The notes beneath the pieces are model-generated. The model was not told where the DNA came from, did no database searches, and saw only the letters and a program-made list of their open reading frames with translations. Position numbers and translations under genes: made by a program. Shown in pieces: positions 1-8,767 of a stretch of 14,253 bases of DNA. The stretch comes from a bacterium (GTDB lineage: Bacteria; Latescibacterota; UBA2968; GCA-2709665), in contig JAQCGA010000032.1 in NCBI GenBank assembly GCA_027619145.1, positions 1 to 14,253 of the forward strand, read 5' to 3'. The stretch's first letter is position 1; every line of letters starts with the position of its first letter.

Positions 1-125
1 ACCGATTTGACCCCTCAAGGGGATAAGGAGCAGTCAGGCCGATGACTGATTTGATGTAGCCGACGGTTAAGCGCCGCGGCTGATCTTTGTCATGATCCCG
101 CACTCTAAAAACGGAGCCGAAAACT

Positions 126-1289
126 ATGAATTCTTCCAGAATCAAGATCACCGCAGTAGATACATTCCTGGTAGAAGGCAACTGCTGTTTCGTGAAGATC
201 AGCACCAACGAAGGGATCACCGGACTGGGTGAAGGTTCAATCAGCGACAACAAAGTAGGAACCATCGCCCAATGCATCAAAGACATGGAAGGTCATCTCA
301 TCGGGAAAGATCCAACGAACATCGAGTTTCTCTGGCAAGGATTGTACCGCTGGAACCGCTGGCACGTCGGAGTTCTCTTCAGCACATCGCTCAGTGCAAT
401 CGACATCGCACTCTGGGATATTCTCGGAAAAGTAGCGGGCCTGCCCATCTACAAACTCCTTGGAGGTGCCGCAAGAGACAAAGTTCGGATCTACACCGGA
501 GGAAGCGGAAAATCCGGAGTGCAACGCGCCAGAGAGATCGGATGCAATGCCGTCAAAACAGGCCCACCGGTTACAAAAGTCGGCGACAATCTCACCGTTC
601 CCATGCCCTGGAACCTGACACGGGCCGTTAAACAAATCGAAGAAATGCGAATCGAAGGGGGCGATGATTTCGACATCCTCATTGATGCCCATGGCCGCCT
701 GACGCCCACAATGGCCCTGGAATACTGCAAAGCCATAGAACCATACCGCCCCTTCTGGGTCGAAGAACCCATCCAGGTAGAAGGGTCGAATGATGCGCTC
801 GAATGGCTGAGCGATCACACCACGGTGCCTCTTTGCATGGGCGAGCGAAACTTTATGAAATGGGGTTTCTATAATATCATCGCCAAACGGATTGTATCTT
901 ATCTAAATCCAGACATCGTCCATTGCGGCGGTATCTCCGAGTTCAAAAAAATTGCAGCCATGGCAGAAGCGCAGTACATCCAGGTATCGCCCCACATCAC
1001 CTACAGCAAAGTCGGAATTCTCGCAGAAATCCACATGGGCATGAACTGTCCCAACAGCGTCATCCAGGAAATGAGTTCTTATGCATCTGAACCCCTGAAG
1101 ACGTCAACCGACTGGAAAGACGACCTGTTCTTCGGACACAAGTTTCAAATTGAGAACGGTTTTGTACGGCTGCCGGACACCCCCGGCCTCGGGCTCGAAC
1201 TCAACGAAGAAGTTGCCAGAGCCCACCCCTACCAACCGCAACTCCGTGAAGAACTCAGGTATGAGGATGGATCTGTAGAAGACAACTGA
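126..1289 (+). CDS. Enolase-superfamily (mandelate racemase/muconate lactonizing type) sugar-acid dehydratase-like enzyme
   Basis: A 387-residue protein, the usual size for the mandelate racemase/galactonate dehydratase branch. An N-terminal capping domain (about 1-120) precedes a TIM barrel. Visible barrel elements are AVKTG with Lys144, the three Mg ligands Asp187 (ILIDAHGR), Glu213 (WVEEP) and Glu240 (MGER), and a probable Asp263/His290 general-base dyad (NPDIVHCGG and VSPH). His189, two residues after the first ligand, matches the second catalytic His of galactonate/mannonate dehydratases. Known family chemistry is proton abstraction next to a carboxylate, usually followed by loss of water. 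The substrate here cannot be read from sequence. The stretch after His290 (ITYSKVG) differs from the Pro-Leu-Gly-Pro-like segment common in galactonate dehydratases. The start is set by GGAG at 113-116, nine bases before ATG. No signal peptide is seen, so the enzyme is cytoplasmic. It is probably cotranscribed with the exported PcRGLX-like gene 29 bases downstream. Confidence 0.88.
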   Translation: MNSSRIKITAVDTFLVEGNCCFVKISTNEGITGLGEGSISDNKVGTIAQCIKDMEGHLIGKDPTNIEFLWQGLYRWNRWHVGVLFSTSLSAIDIALWDILGKVAGLPIYKLLGGAARDKVRIYTGGSGKSGVQRAREIGCNAVKTGPPVTKVGDNLTVPMPWNLTRAVKQIEEMRIEGGDDFDILIDAHGRLTPTMALEYCKAIEPYRPFWVEEPIQVEGSNDALEWLSDHTTVPLCMGERNFMKWGFYNIIAKRIVSYLNPDIVHCGGISEFKKIAAMAEAQYIQVSPHITYSKVGILAEIHMGMNCPNSVIQEMSSYASEPLKTSTDWKDDLFFGHKFQIENGFVRLPDTPGLGLELNEEVARAHPYQPQLREELRYEDGSVEDN

Positions 1290-1318
1290 GACCTGTGAAA
1301 TCATATAAGGAAAAACCG

Positions 1319-3685
1319 TTGTTGACCAGAATATGGAAGGGAATCGTGCTTATGAGTCTCATCGCAGGGCAGGCCCTGACACTGGAAATACCCCTGACCG
1401 TAGAAGAAACGACAGGGACCGAACGGATCGGAAACACGGTCAATTCAGGTGTGCCGTTTCCGGAAGGCGCAGTACAGGACGTAACTGCTCTCCGCCTGCT
1501 CAACGCCCAGGGCGACCCGGTCCTCGCCTCAATCGAACCGCGCGCACGGTGGCTGGGCGACAAATCTCTCAAGTGGGTTACCGTTCACTTCCTCGCCGAT
1601 CTACCTGCGAACGGCAAGAAGACGTACACCCTCGTAACCTCTTCTACTCCTATACCAACATCCGAACTCGATATCCAGCAGACAGACAAAACCATCACCG
1701 TGACTACCGGTCCTGCAAAGTTCATCATCCCCACAGACCGCTTCGCTCTATTTGACCAGGTCTACCTTCGCACCGATAAGACCAGAGAATTTTCCAATGG
1801 CGATGCACTTCTCCTGAAACCGGCAAACGTCATCCTCGTTGCACGCAACGGTGAATCCCGCGTTGTCCCGCGAACCGACGAGCACAAAGACGAATTCCGC
1901 ACCGAACTCGCTAGAATCGACGAAAAACCCTTCACACAAACCGCAACAGTTCAAACAGTAGAAATCGAAGAACGCGGCCCCGGACGCGCCGTTGTGGCGC
2001 TCAAAGGCACATTCTCCACTCCTGCCGTAAAATCTCTCGACTTCACGGCCCGGCTCTACTTCTACAGCGGTTCGCCAGCAGCGGAAATCACCTTCAGCGT
2101 CCAGAACCGTCAAATGGATCACATGGCGCACTTTGTTGGCATCGACCGGCTGGCCGTCGAAGTACAGCTCAAAACGACTGATCCGCCCACGGCGAGCCTG
2201 GGAATTGACGGAAAAACAATCGAAAAACCGCTGGGCAATTCGGATGTTCAACTTACCCAAACTCAATGGAACACCTGCACGCTCAACAATGCCGCGGTGG
2301 GCGAAAAGTACGACGGTTGGATTCGCCTCACATCTGAATCCGGTACCCTCACCGCCGGTACCCGCTGGTCGTGGCAAGTCTATCCCATCGGAGCCGAAGC
2401 GCGGTCCAACGGTACCGTGGCCCTGAACCTCAAACCAATCGAAGGCGAACGGGTTGACCTCTACACCGCAGGCGCAAAAACACACTTCCTCTTCCTCCAC
2501 TTCGCCCACGACAAGGCACCGGCACCGCAGGCAATTGCCACCGGCACCAGCAATCCTCTCTTCGCCGTCTGCGACCCCAACTGGTACTGCCAGGAAACTC
2601 GTGTATTCGGCGACCTCTACGCCAACAACCCGGCGCTCTTTCAGGAACAGTACCGCAGCGTCATCGCACGGTATCAGAACCGAATCGACGAATGCTTGAA
2701 ACGCATTGTAGATCAGCGCCCCCAGCCAGAATGGGAGGTCAACGAGTTCGGCTGGCTCAACTTCGGCAGCGGCCTTCACTACCACGCCTGCGTACGTGAA
2801 AACGCCCACGAAAGCTGGTGGGACGGCAACTATTACGATTTTCCGCACGCCGTCATCGTCAACTACCTCCGCACCGGCGACCTCCTCAACCTGACCACCG
2901 CCGTAGAGGCAGGACTGCACCTCGCTGACCTGGACATCTGCCACAGCTTTCCCGGTCATCCAGACCGTGCCGGCTCCCCACGCTCCGGCCCTGTTGTGGG
3001 CCATTTCCGCGACTACACGCGAGGCCAGGAGTTCGCCGCCCACTCCTCGTTTACCTTCTACAAAAACGAATCGCTCTACGAACTCTACTACCTCACCGGC
3101 GAACGCTGGTTCCACGAGGCCGGCCTGATGTCCTCGGAATTCGCCATGGCCTACTGGGGCCGCGGTGCATTGCGTAATATCGCACACGGCATCTGGGGCG
3201 TCCTCAGCGCCTATCAGGACACACACGCGAAAAAGTACCTGGACCGCGCACAGTTCTTCGTGGACGAATGGGCTAAGCCCTGGCAAGACGAACACAACGG
3301 CAGCTTCGACGACCAGCTCTGGATGTATGGCCTGCAATTTGAAGCCTACGACAAATACTTCCGCGTAACGGGTGACACGGCCACAGCGGAATACTGCCTC
3401 AAAGCCATAGACGCTGTGATTGCCGAAGAAGACGGGGACGGGAAATGGAAGCAGGGCGGCGCCCGAAACGGCATCTGTCTCGTTGGCTACGGCTATGCCT
3501 ACGATTATACCGGCGAAGCGCAATACCTCAACTACGGCCTGCAGGTACTCGAAAAGACAACCAGTGCCGAGGGTGTCCGCGTCAAAACCTTCGCACAACA
3601 GTTCCGTGCCTCGCCCTACTTCTTAAAAGTCCTCACCATCGGCTACAAACCCGAAGCCGTCCTGATCGAAGGAGGGGATAAGTAG
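1319..3685 (+). CDS. Exported PcRGLX/YetA-like protein (putative rhamnogalacturonan/polysaccharide lyase family)
   Basis: About 788 residues. The region of about 20-110 resembles the N-terminal RIFT barrel of PcRGLX/YetA proteins ([10 protein letters not shown], then [19 protein letters not shown] and [11 protein letters not shown]). A central beta-sandwich-like part follows to about 430. The C-terminal alpha/alpha-toroid part contains [20 protein letters not shown], then [16 protein letters not shown] near 477-525, and later [23 protein letters not shown]. The fungal prototype is an exo-acting unsaturated-rhamnogalacturonan lyase (PL26). Activity here is inferred only. I chose TTG at 1319 because AAGGA (1307-1311) lies seven bases before it, and it yields a compact signal peptide (TRIWKG, a hydrophobic run, then AGQA). 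The in-frame GTG at 1295 has no SD and adds eight residues ahead of the signal; TTG 1322 is another option. The protein therefore likely acts outside the cytoplasm, feeding products to a pathway that may include the upstream dehydratase-like enzyme. Confidence 0.8.
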   Translation: MLTRIWKGIVLMSLIAGQALTLEIPLTVEETTGTERIGNTVNSGVPFPEGAVQDVTALRLLNAQGDPVLASIEPRARWLGDKSLKWVTVHFLADLPANGKKTYTLVTSSTPIPTSELDIQQTDKTITVTTGPAKFIIPTDRFALFDQVYLRTDKTREFSNGDALLLKPANVILVARNGESRVVPRTDEHKDEFRTELARIDEKPFTQTATVQTVEIEERGPGRAVVALKGTFSTPAVKSLDFTARLYFYSGSPAAEITFSVQNRQMDHMAHFVGIDRLAVEVQLKTTDPPTASLGIDGKTIEKPLGNSDVQLTQTQWNTCTLNNAAVGEKYDGWIRLTSESGTLTAGTRWSWQVYPIGAEARSNGTVALNLKPIEGERVDLYTAGAKTHFLFLHFAHDKAPAPQAIATGTSNPLFAVCDPNWYCQETRVFGDLYANNPALFQEQYRSVIARYQNRIDECLKRIVDQRPQPEWEVNEFGWLNFGSGLHYHACVRENAHESWWDGNYYDFPHAVIVNYLRTGDLLNLTTAVEAGLHLADLDICHSFPGHPDRAGSPRSGPVVGHFRDYTRGQEFAAHSSFTFYKNESLYELYYLTGERWFHEAGLMSSEFAMAYWGRGALRNIAHGIWGVLSAYQDTHAKKYLDRAQFFVDEWAKPWQDEHNGSFDDQLWMYGLQFEAYDKYFRVTGDTATAEYCLKAIDAVIAEEDGDGKWKQGGARNGICLVGYGYAYDYTGEAQYLNYGLQVLEKTTSAEGVRVKTFAQQFRASPYFLKVLTIGYKPEAVLIEGGDK

Positions 3686-3724
3686 CAGTGCTCAATATTT
3701 TCTCAGCAAACCCCTGCCATCAGG

Positions 3725-3744
3725 CTGTTTTCTTTTCAAAACAG
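3725..3744 (+). other. Short hairpin touching the SD of the VOC gene
   Basis: CTGTTTT at 3725-3731 and AAAACAG at 3738-3744 form a perfect seven-base stem around a six-base loop. The last two bases of the stem are the first two of the AGGAG ribosome site (3743-3747). It has no T-run after it in the plus direction, so it is not a classic terminator. It could slightly mask ribosome entry, but the stem is AT-rich and weak, and it may have no function. Confidence 0.25.
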
Positions 3745-3752
3745 GAGCAACC

Positions 3753-4124
3753 ATGGAACTCGGTGCATTTTCAATCAGTCTGTCCGTCAAAGACATTGAA
3801 GCTTCCCGGATATTCTACGAAAAATTCGGCTTCAAGGTCTTCGGTGGAGATGCCGCCCAGAACTGGTTGATTTTGAAGAATGGCGATCACACAATCGGTC
3901 TTTTCCAGGGCATGTTCGAAAAGAACACATTAACTTTCAATCCTGGTTGGGACAGCAATGCAAACCAAACCGATACATTCACCGATATTCGCGATCTACA
4001 GCGCCACCTGAAAGAACAGGGCGTGCAACTCATAGCTGAAGCCGACGAGACCACTACGGGTCCTGCGAGCTTTATGGCACTCGACCCCGACGGAAACCCA
4101 ATCCTTATCGATCAGCACGTCTAA
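3753..4124 (+). CDS. Small VOC-family (glyoxalase/bleomycin-resistance fold) protein
   Basis: A 123-residue protein covering one VOC module pair. The N-terminal half has the typical strand-helix start [20 protein letters not shown]. The C-terminal half has [15 protein letters not shown] and the late [16 protein letters not shown] motif. Family members bind or transform small molecules: glyoxalase I, extradiol dioxygenases, antibiotic-binding proteins. The usual metal-ligand positions look incomplete. The first-strand His is Ser7, and the usual Glu after DPDGNxI is a Leu (118), so a metal-dependent glyoxalase reaction is unlikely. It has no signal peptide and is probably cytoplasmic. AGGAG at 3743-3747 lies five bases before the ATG and fixes the start. 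The gene begins 67 bases after the PcRGLX-like gene. It could be carried on the same transcript, but nothing in its sequence ties it to sugar metabolism. The precise role is unknown. Confidence 0.85.
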   Translation: MELGAFSISLSVKDIEASRIFYEKFGFKVFGGDAAQNWLILKNGDHTIGLFQGMFEKNTLTFNPGWDSNANQTDTFTDIRDLQRHLKEQGVQLIAEADETTTGPASFMALDPDGNPILIDQHV

Positions 4125-4146
4125 GCAAGGATGGGCAGAACGGTGA

Positions 4147-4521
4147 GTACTCGACCTCTTGCACAGCGATGGCGGAAGGAGGCCGGGGCGCGACTGGAAC
4201 TTCGACCTTCCAGCGGAGTTCAATCGAGGACAGGGAGAAGGAGTAGAACTATGCGCAAGCAGCGAATTCAATATTCAATTTTTCCAAAGAGAAATCCTGC
4301 GTAAGGTGCATAAAGACTATGCACCCACGGGCTGTGACGGAATCTACTTCCAGGCCTTCACCGAATGCCCGAAATGCCAGTGTCCTCGCTGTGAAAAATG
4401 GATGCAGAGCAATGATGCCATCGAAGGCGAGCTGTCCAACCACTATCAGTATATGCGCTTCTTACAAAATTGGGGACGTCAGTTCCTTCACAAAATCGCT
4501 CGCGAAGGCCACACCGAATGA
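4147..4521 (+). pseudogene. Probable gene remnant with a Cys-rich DGIYFQ-type segment
   Basis: One frame is open from just after a TGA (4144-4146) to TGA 4519-4521, but has no good start: the upstream TTG at 4159 lacks an SD. The translated middle looks like real protein, FQREILRKVHKDYAPTG then CDGIYFQAFTE, followed by CPKCQCPRC and KWMQSND. I recall the DGIYFQ-FTE pattern from much longer glycoside-hydrolase-like proteins of uncultured bacteria, but cannot confirm this. The best start signal in the area is AAGGAG (4238-4243) seven bases before ATG 4251. That ATG lies in another frame and ends after 17 codons at TAA 4302-4304 (MRKQRIQYSIFPKRNPA). A frame disruption or internal deletion of a larger gene explains this best. 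A genuine small protein of about 120 residues, with the four cysteines binding metal, is the alternative. It fills most of the gap between the VOC and TlpA-like genes. Confidence 0.4.
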
Positions 4522-4567
4522 GCAAAATACCTGATAATCACGATCAATCACACGTATAAGGAGCAAT

Positions 4568-5140
4568 ATGTACACGACCCGCCTTTACATCGCCAGCCTT
4601 CTCGCCCTGTGCCTGGCCTGTAGCGGCCCATCTCAAAAACAGAACACCCCGGAACAGGCCGCTACAAAAACCATCGCTGCAAAATCCGTGAACCTGGTTC
4701 CGGCAACAGCGGAAGAAATCCTCCACGCTATCAAAAATGCAAATACCAATGTAGTACTCGTCAACGCCTGGGCCACCTTCTGCATCCCCTGCCGCGAAGA
4801 ATTCCCGGACATGATGCGGCTGTATGACACCTACAAAGATCGCGGCCTGAAACTGGTCCTCGTCTCCGGAGACTTCGAAGACCAGGCACCCAAGGCCAGG
4901 CAATTCCTTGCCAAGCAGGGCGTTGATTTTGTATCTTATATCAAGAAAGGAAAAGACATGGCCTTCATCAATGGCCTGGACCCACGCTGGTCCGGGGCTC
5001 TACCTGCAACCTGGGTCTACGACGCAAAAGGACAGGTGCACCATTTTTGGGAAGGCAAAGCCACCTATGAAATGTTCGAGCAAAAAGTACTCGATGTGCT
5101 GAATAACACAGCCAATCCTCCCAGTCGGGACCCCTCTTAA
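4568..5140 (+). CDS. TlpA/ResA-like thioredoxin-fold thiol-disulfide oxidoreductase, exported, possible lipoprotein
   Basis: A 190-residue protein. The N-terminus has a short charged start and a hydrophobic run ending LALCLACSG, which would place a lipidated Cys at residue 18. The -3 position is Cys rather than Leu, so the lipobox is imperfect and plain Sec export is also possible. A thioredoxin domain spans about 45-180: VVLVNAWATFCIPC gives the redox pair Cys72/Cys75, and GALPATWVYD supplies the cis-proline (Pro146) that faces the active site. The WATFCIPCREEF form is typical of TlpA/ResA-like reductases, which work outside the cytoplasm on cysteines of secreted proteins or apocytochromes. 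The partner here is unknown. AAGGAG at 4558-4563 lies four bases before ATG. The next gene, also an exported thioredoxin-fold protein, starts 14 bases after this stop, so the two form an operon. Confidence 0.88.
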   Translation: MYTTRLYIASLLALCLACSGPSQKQNTPEQAATKTIAAKSVNLVPATAEEILHAIKNANTNVVLVNAWATFCIPCREEFPDMMRLYDTYKDRGLKLVLVSGDFEDQAPKARQFLAKQGVDFVSYIKKGKDMAFINGLDPRWSGALPATWVYDAKGQVHHFWEGKATYEMFEQKVLDVLNNTANPPSRDPS

Positions 5141-5154
5141 AAGGAGATATCTAC

Positions 5155-5790
5155 ATGCGCAAATTTAGATTTCCCATTCTTTTGGCCATCCTGGGTCTGG
5201 TCTTTACCGCCGGGTTCACTGTGGCTGGAAACAAAACCTTAGATGGCCCTCTCTCTCTGGGAGAAACCGCGCCCAAAGCCACGGTGAAAATGGCCAACAT
5301 CGACGGTCGTGAACTCTCGATTGCAGACGTAAAAGGCGAACACGGCACCCTCGTTATGTTTTCCTGCAACTCTTGCCCCTGGGTGGTCGCCTGGGAAGAC
5401 CGCATCGCCTCCCTTGGAAACGCCTACCAGGAAAAAGGGTTCGGCGTCATTGTAATCAACGCCAACGATACAGAACAGGTGGCCGAAGACGGCCTGGTAC
5501 AGATGAAAAAACGAGCCGAAGAACGTGGGTTCAACTTCCCGTACGTAGTAGATGCCACGTCCAATGTGGCCCGGGCCTTCGGTGCTACTCGCACACCGGA
5601 AGTCTTTCTCTTCAACAAACAAGGCAAACTGGTTTACAACGGTGCCATTGACGACGACGCCCGTAATCCCGGTAAGGTAGAAGCACACTATCTCAAAGAC
5701 GCCCTGGAATCGATCCTTGCAGGCAAACCTGTTTCGACCGCACAAACCAAAGCCCTTGGGTGCACCATCAAGTTTCGCCCCAAGAGCTGA
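5155..5790 (+). CDS. Exported peroxiredoxin-like / thioredoxin-fold protein (PRX_like1 type)
   Basis: A 211-residue protein with a clear Sec signal peptide: MRKFRFP, a hydrophobic segment to about residue 21, and cleavage near TVAG. The mature part begins with an AhpC/TSA-like motif (LSLGETAPKATVKMANIDG). It carries FSCNSCPWV with Cys71 and Cys74, and GATRTPEVFLF with the cis-proline at 148. The CNxCPWV form and the C-terminal GCTIKF with a third Cys (203) are features I associate with the PRX_like1 group, whose biochemical role is not established. Peroxide removal or thiol relay in the envelope are reasonable guesses. AAAGGAG ahead of ATG 5155 fixes the start. It sits 14 bases after the TlpA-like gene, suggesting that gene could recycle its thiols. 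The strong hairpin at 5813-5848 ends this transcript. Confidence 0.86.
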   Translation: MRKFRFPILLAILGLVFTAGFTVAGNKTLDGPLSLGETAPKATVKMANIDGRELSIADVKGEHGTLVMFSCNSCPWVVAWEDRIASLGNAYQEKGFGVIVINANDTEQVAEDGLVQMKKRAEERGFNFPYVVDATSNVARAFGATRTPEVFLFNKQGKLVYNGAIDDDARNPGKVEAHYLKDALESILAGKPVSTAQTKALGCTIKFRPKS

Positions 5791-5812
5791 TTGTAACCGC
5801 ACATCGTAAACA

Positions 5813-5848
5813 AAAAAGAAGGGCGTCCTCAAGGACGCCCTTCTTTTT
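5813..5848. terminator. Bidirectional Rho-independent terminator between two convergent genes
   Basis: A 16-base-pair perfect inverted repeat with TCAA loop (5829-5832). The GC core is GGGCGTCC (5821-5828) with GGACGCCC (5833-5840). It is flanked by an A-rich arm on the left and a T-rich arm on the right, so a U-tract follows the stem whichever strand is read. It lies 23 bases after the peroxiredoxin-like stop and 22 bases from the groEL stop, and would end both converging transcripts. Confidence 0.93.
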
Positions 5849-5869
5849 ATTTTCTACTGCTTTTTTTGC

Positions 5870-7525
<1,656 letters not shown>

Positions 7526-7538
7526 TCAGCAAATCGTC

Positions 7539-7838
7539 TTATTTGCCTTCAATAATGGCCAGAATGTCGCTCTCGGACATAATCAGGTGCTCTTCGTCGT
7601 TCAGCGAAACCTCGGTGCCTGCGTATTTTCCGTACAGCACCACATCGCCCGACTTGACCGACAGGGCAATTTTCTTGCCCGAATCGTCCACTTTTCCATC
7701 TCCTACGGCTACCACTTTACCGCGCTGTGGCTTCTCTTTTGCCGTATCGGGGATGATGATTCCCCCTTTTACCTGCTCACCTTCTTCGACGGGCTGAATC
7801 AAGACGCGATCGCCCAGAGGTTTGACCTTTAATGCCAT
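7539..7838 (-). CDS. groES: 10-kDa co-chaperonin GroES
   Basis: A 99-residue protein of normal length. It starts with the classic [16 protein letters not shown] and contains the mobile loop [21 protein letters not shown] (its GGIIIP part contacts GroEL), followed by [10 protein letters not shown] and the C-terminal DILAIIEGK. It caps the GroEL cage as a seven-subunit lid. The reverse complement upstream reads AAAGGAGG nine bases before ATG, which supports the start. It is the first gene of the groES-groEL operon, with a leader of roughly 105 bases containing the CIRCE operator. Nothing in the sequence departs from the family. Confidence 0.98.
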   Translation of the reverse strand: MALKVKPLGDRVLIQPVEEGEQVKGGIIIPDTAKEKPQRGKVVAVGDGKVDDSGKKIALSVKSGDVVLYGKYAGTEVSLNDEEHLIMSESDILAIIEGK

Positions 7839-7917
7839 ATCTTTAATCCTCCTTTAAGCTTTGAAACTGACGAGAAGTGGACCCATGAATTGACGTTCTA
7901 TTAAAGTTTCTCGGCTG

Positions 7918-7944
7918 TTAGCACTCAAGCCTATTGAGTGCTAA
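7918..7944 (-). promoter_or_regulatory. CIRCE operator (HrcA-binding site) for groES-groEL
   Basis: TTAGCACTC, nine bases, then GAGTGCTAA: an exact match to the CIRCE consensus with the standard 9-base spacer. CIRCE is bound by the heat-shock repressor HrcA and, in the transcript, can form a stem-loop. It lies just downstream of the predicted promoter, in the 5' leader of groES, the usual arrangement for repression at normal temperature. The hrcA gene itself is not in this window. Confidence 0.97.
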
Positions 7945-7953
7945 CAATAAAAA

Positions 7954-7982
7954 AATATATCAAAGCCTTCTCCATTTTGCAA
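7954..7982 (-). promoter_or_regulatory. Predicted sigma70-type promoter of groES-groEL
   Basis: On the minus strand, -35 TTGCAA (7977-7982) is followed by a 17-base spacer and -10 TATATT (7954-7959). Transcription would begin near 7947, directly at the edge of the CIRCE operator, so HrcA binding would block initiation or clearance. The -10 matches consensus at 5 of 6 positions and the -35 at 4 of 6. The spacing is optimal. Confidence 0.75.
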
Positions 7983-8023
7983 GAAAAATTTGATATTTTT
8001 TGCGCTCCAGAGTTACTCATGTT

Positions 8024-8063
8024 AAAAAAAAAACAGGCAGGGACGGATCATACGCCCTGCCTG
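8024..8063 (-). terminator. Rho-independent terminator after sodC
   Basis: CAGGCAGGG (8034-8042) pairs with CCCTGCCTG (8055-8063) as a nine-base perfect stem with a 12-base loop. On the minus strand it is followed by ten T residues (the A-run at 8024-8033). It lies 27 bases beyond the sodC stop and insulates the groES promoter region from sodC transcription. Confidence 0.93.
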
Positions 8064-8089
8064 CACCATCAATAATGCTCTAAGGCAAT

Positions 8090-8620
8090 CTATTTCAAGG
8101 GTTTAATCACCCCACATGCAACCCGTGCTCCCGCATTTCCAGCAGGATCAGACTGATAGTCGTCCGGACCTGAATGAATAACGAGCGCCGTCCCCTCAGG
8201 CTGGAACAGAGAACCTGCGCCCGGTCCAAGTGTTGACATTGGGACCATGACCACAGCAACGCCAACCCCATCCGGACCTACGAGCAGGTTGGGCATATCC
8301 CCCACATGGGTTCCGTCCTTACTCTTGATTCCATGTTTCTTGCCGAAAGGGTTAAAATGCCCACCCGCAGACTTAAAATCTGGTGCAACGCATTTTCCCG
8401 TTCCATGAATATGAAAACCGTGATACCCGGGTTCCAGCCCTTGAACATGCACCACCACACGAACGCCCTCTTCTCCATTTGTAAACGTAACCACACCCAC
8501 CTTTTTTCCTTCCGGACTCATCAATTCGGCCACAGCCATCTTGGGTCCTTCCTGAGCCTGCAAAGAAAGACTCCCCATAAACAGAATGCAACCCAAGAAC
8601 AGAACACAATACCTTATCAT
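8090..8620 (-). CDS. sodC: Exported Cu/Zn superoxide dismutase
   Basis: A 176-residue protein converting superoxide to hydrogen peroxide and oxygen outside the cytoplasm. The N-terminus is a Sec signal peptide: MIRY, then a hydrophobic run to about residue 20, with likely cleavage near LQAQ. All active-site residues are visible. Copper ligands are His70 and His72 (GFHIHGTGKC), His88 (GGHFNP) and His149 (VIHSGPDDY). Zinc ligands are His88, His96, His105 and Asp108 (THVGDMPN). The disulfide is Cys77-Cys169 and the substrate-guiding Arg is 167 (GARVACG). I chose ATG at 8620 because AGGAG lies about eight bases upstream. The longer open frame to 8680 would run into the predicted promoter and put 20 residues ahead of the signal. 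It is a single-gene unit with its own promoter and terminator, downstream of which (on the same strand) lies groES. Confidence 0.96.
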   Translation of the reverse strand: MIRYCVLFLGCILFMGSLSLQAQEGPKMAVAELMSPEGKKVGVVTFTNGEEGVRVVVHVQGLEPGYHGFHIHGTGKCVAPDFKSAGGHFNPFGKKHGIKSKDGTHVGDMPNLLVGPDGVGVAVVMVPMSTLGPGAGSLFQPEGTALVIHSGPDDYQSDPAGNAGARVACGVIKPLK

Positions 8621-8678
8621 CTGCATTTCTCCTTTTGCCGGTTGTTGATGAAATAAAAAGCTGCCTGGGATCTCTTCC

Positions 8679-8706
8679 AATATAACACGCTAGGCTATCA
8701 AGTCAA
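8679..8706 (-). promoter_or_regulatory. Predicted sigma70-type promoter of sodC
   Basis: On the minus strand, -35 TTGACT (8701-8706) and -10 TATATT (8679-8684) are separated by 16 bases. TG one base before the -10 makes it an extended -10. Each box matches consensus at 5 of 6 positions. The start of transcription would be near 8672, giving a leader of about 50 bases before the ATG at 8620. Confidence 0.75.
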
Positions 8707-8767
8707 CCCCCTCGGGCCACAACACCATCCCACAGACAACACCCAAATCTTTCCTTGGGCTTTTAGA

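Noticed and set aside
10..22. Small CCCC/GGGG hairpin at the left edge
   Set aside because: Only four to five base pairs and no following T-run, so not supportable as a terminator.
46..125. Possible promoter ahead of the enolase-superfamily gene
   Set aside because: No pair of -35 and -10 boxes with acceptable spacing could be found; transcription may come from upstream of the window.
1748..3598. Very long minus-strand open frame (616 codons) opposite the PcRGLX-like gene
   Set aside because: It is exactly antisense to a well-supported coding frame, reads as a low-complexity Val/Glu/Ala/Gly-rich protein, has no recognisable motif and no SD, and arises from codon bias on the other strand.
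8621..8680. N-terminal extension of SodC by 20 residues
   Set aside because: It would put extra residues ahead of a clear signal peptide and begin inside the predicted -10 box; the SD favours ATG 8620.
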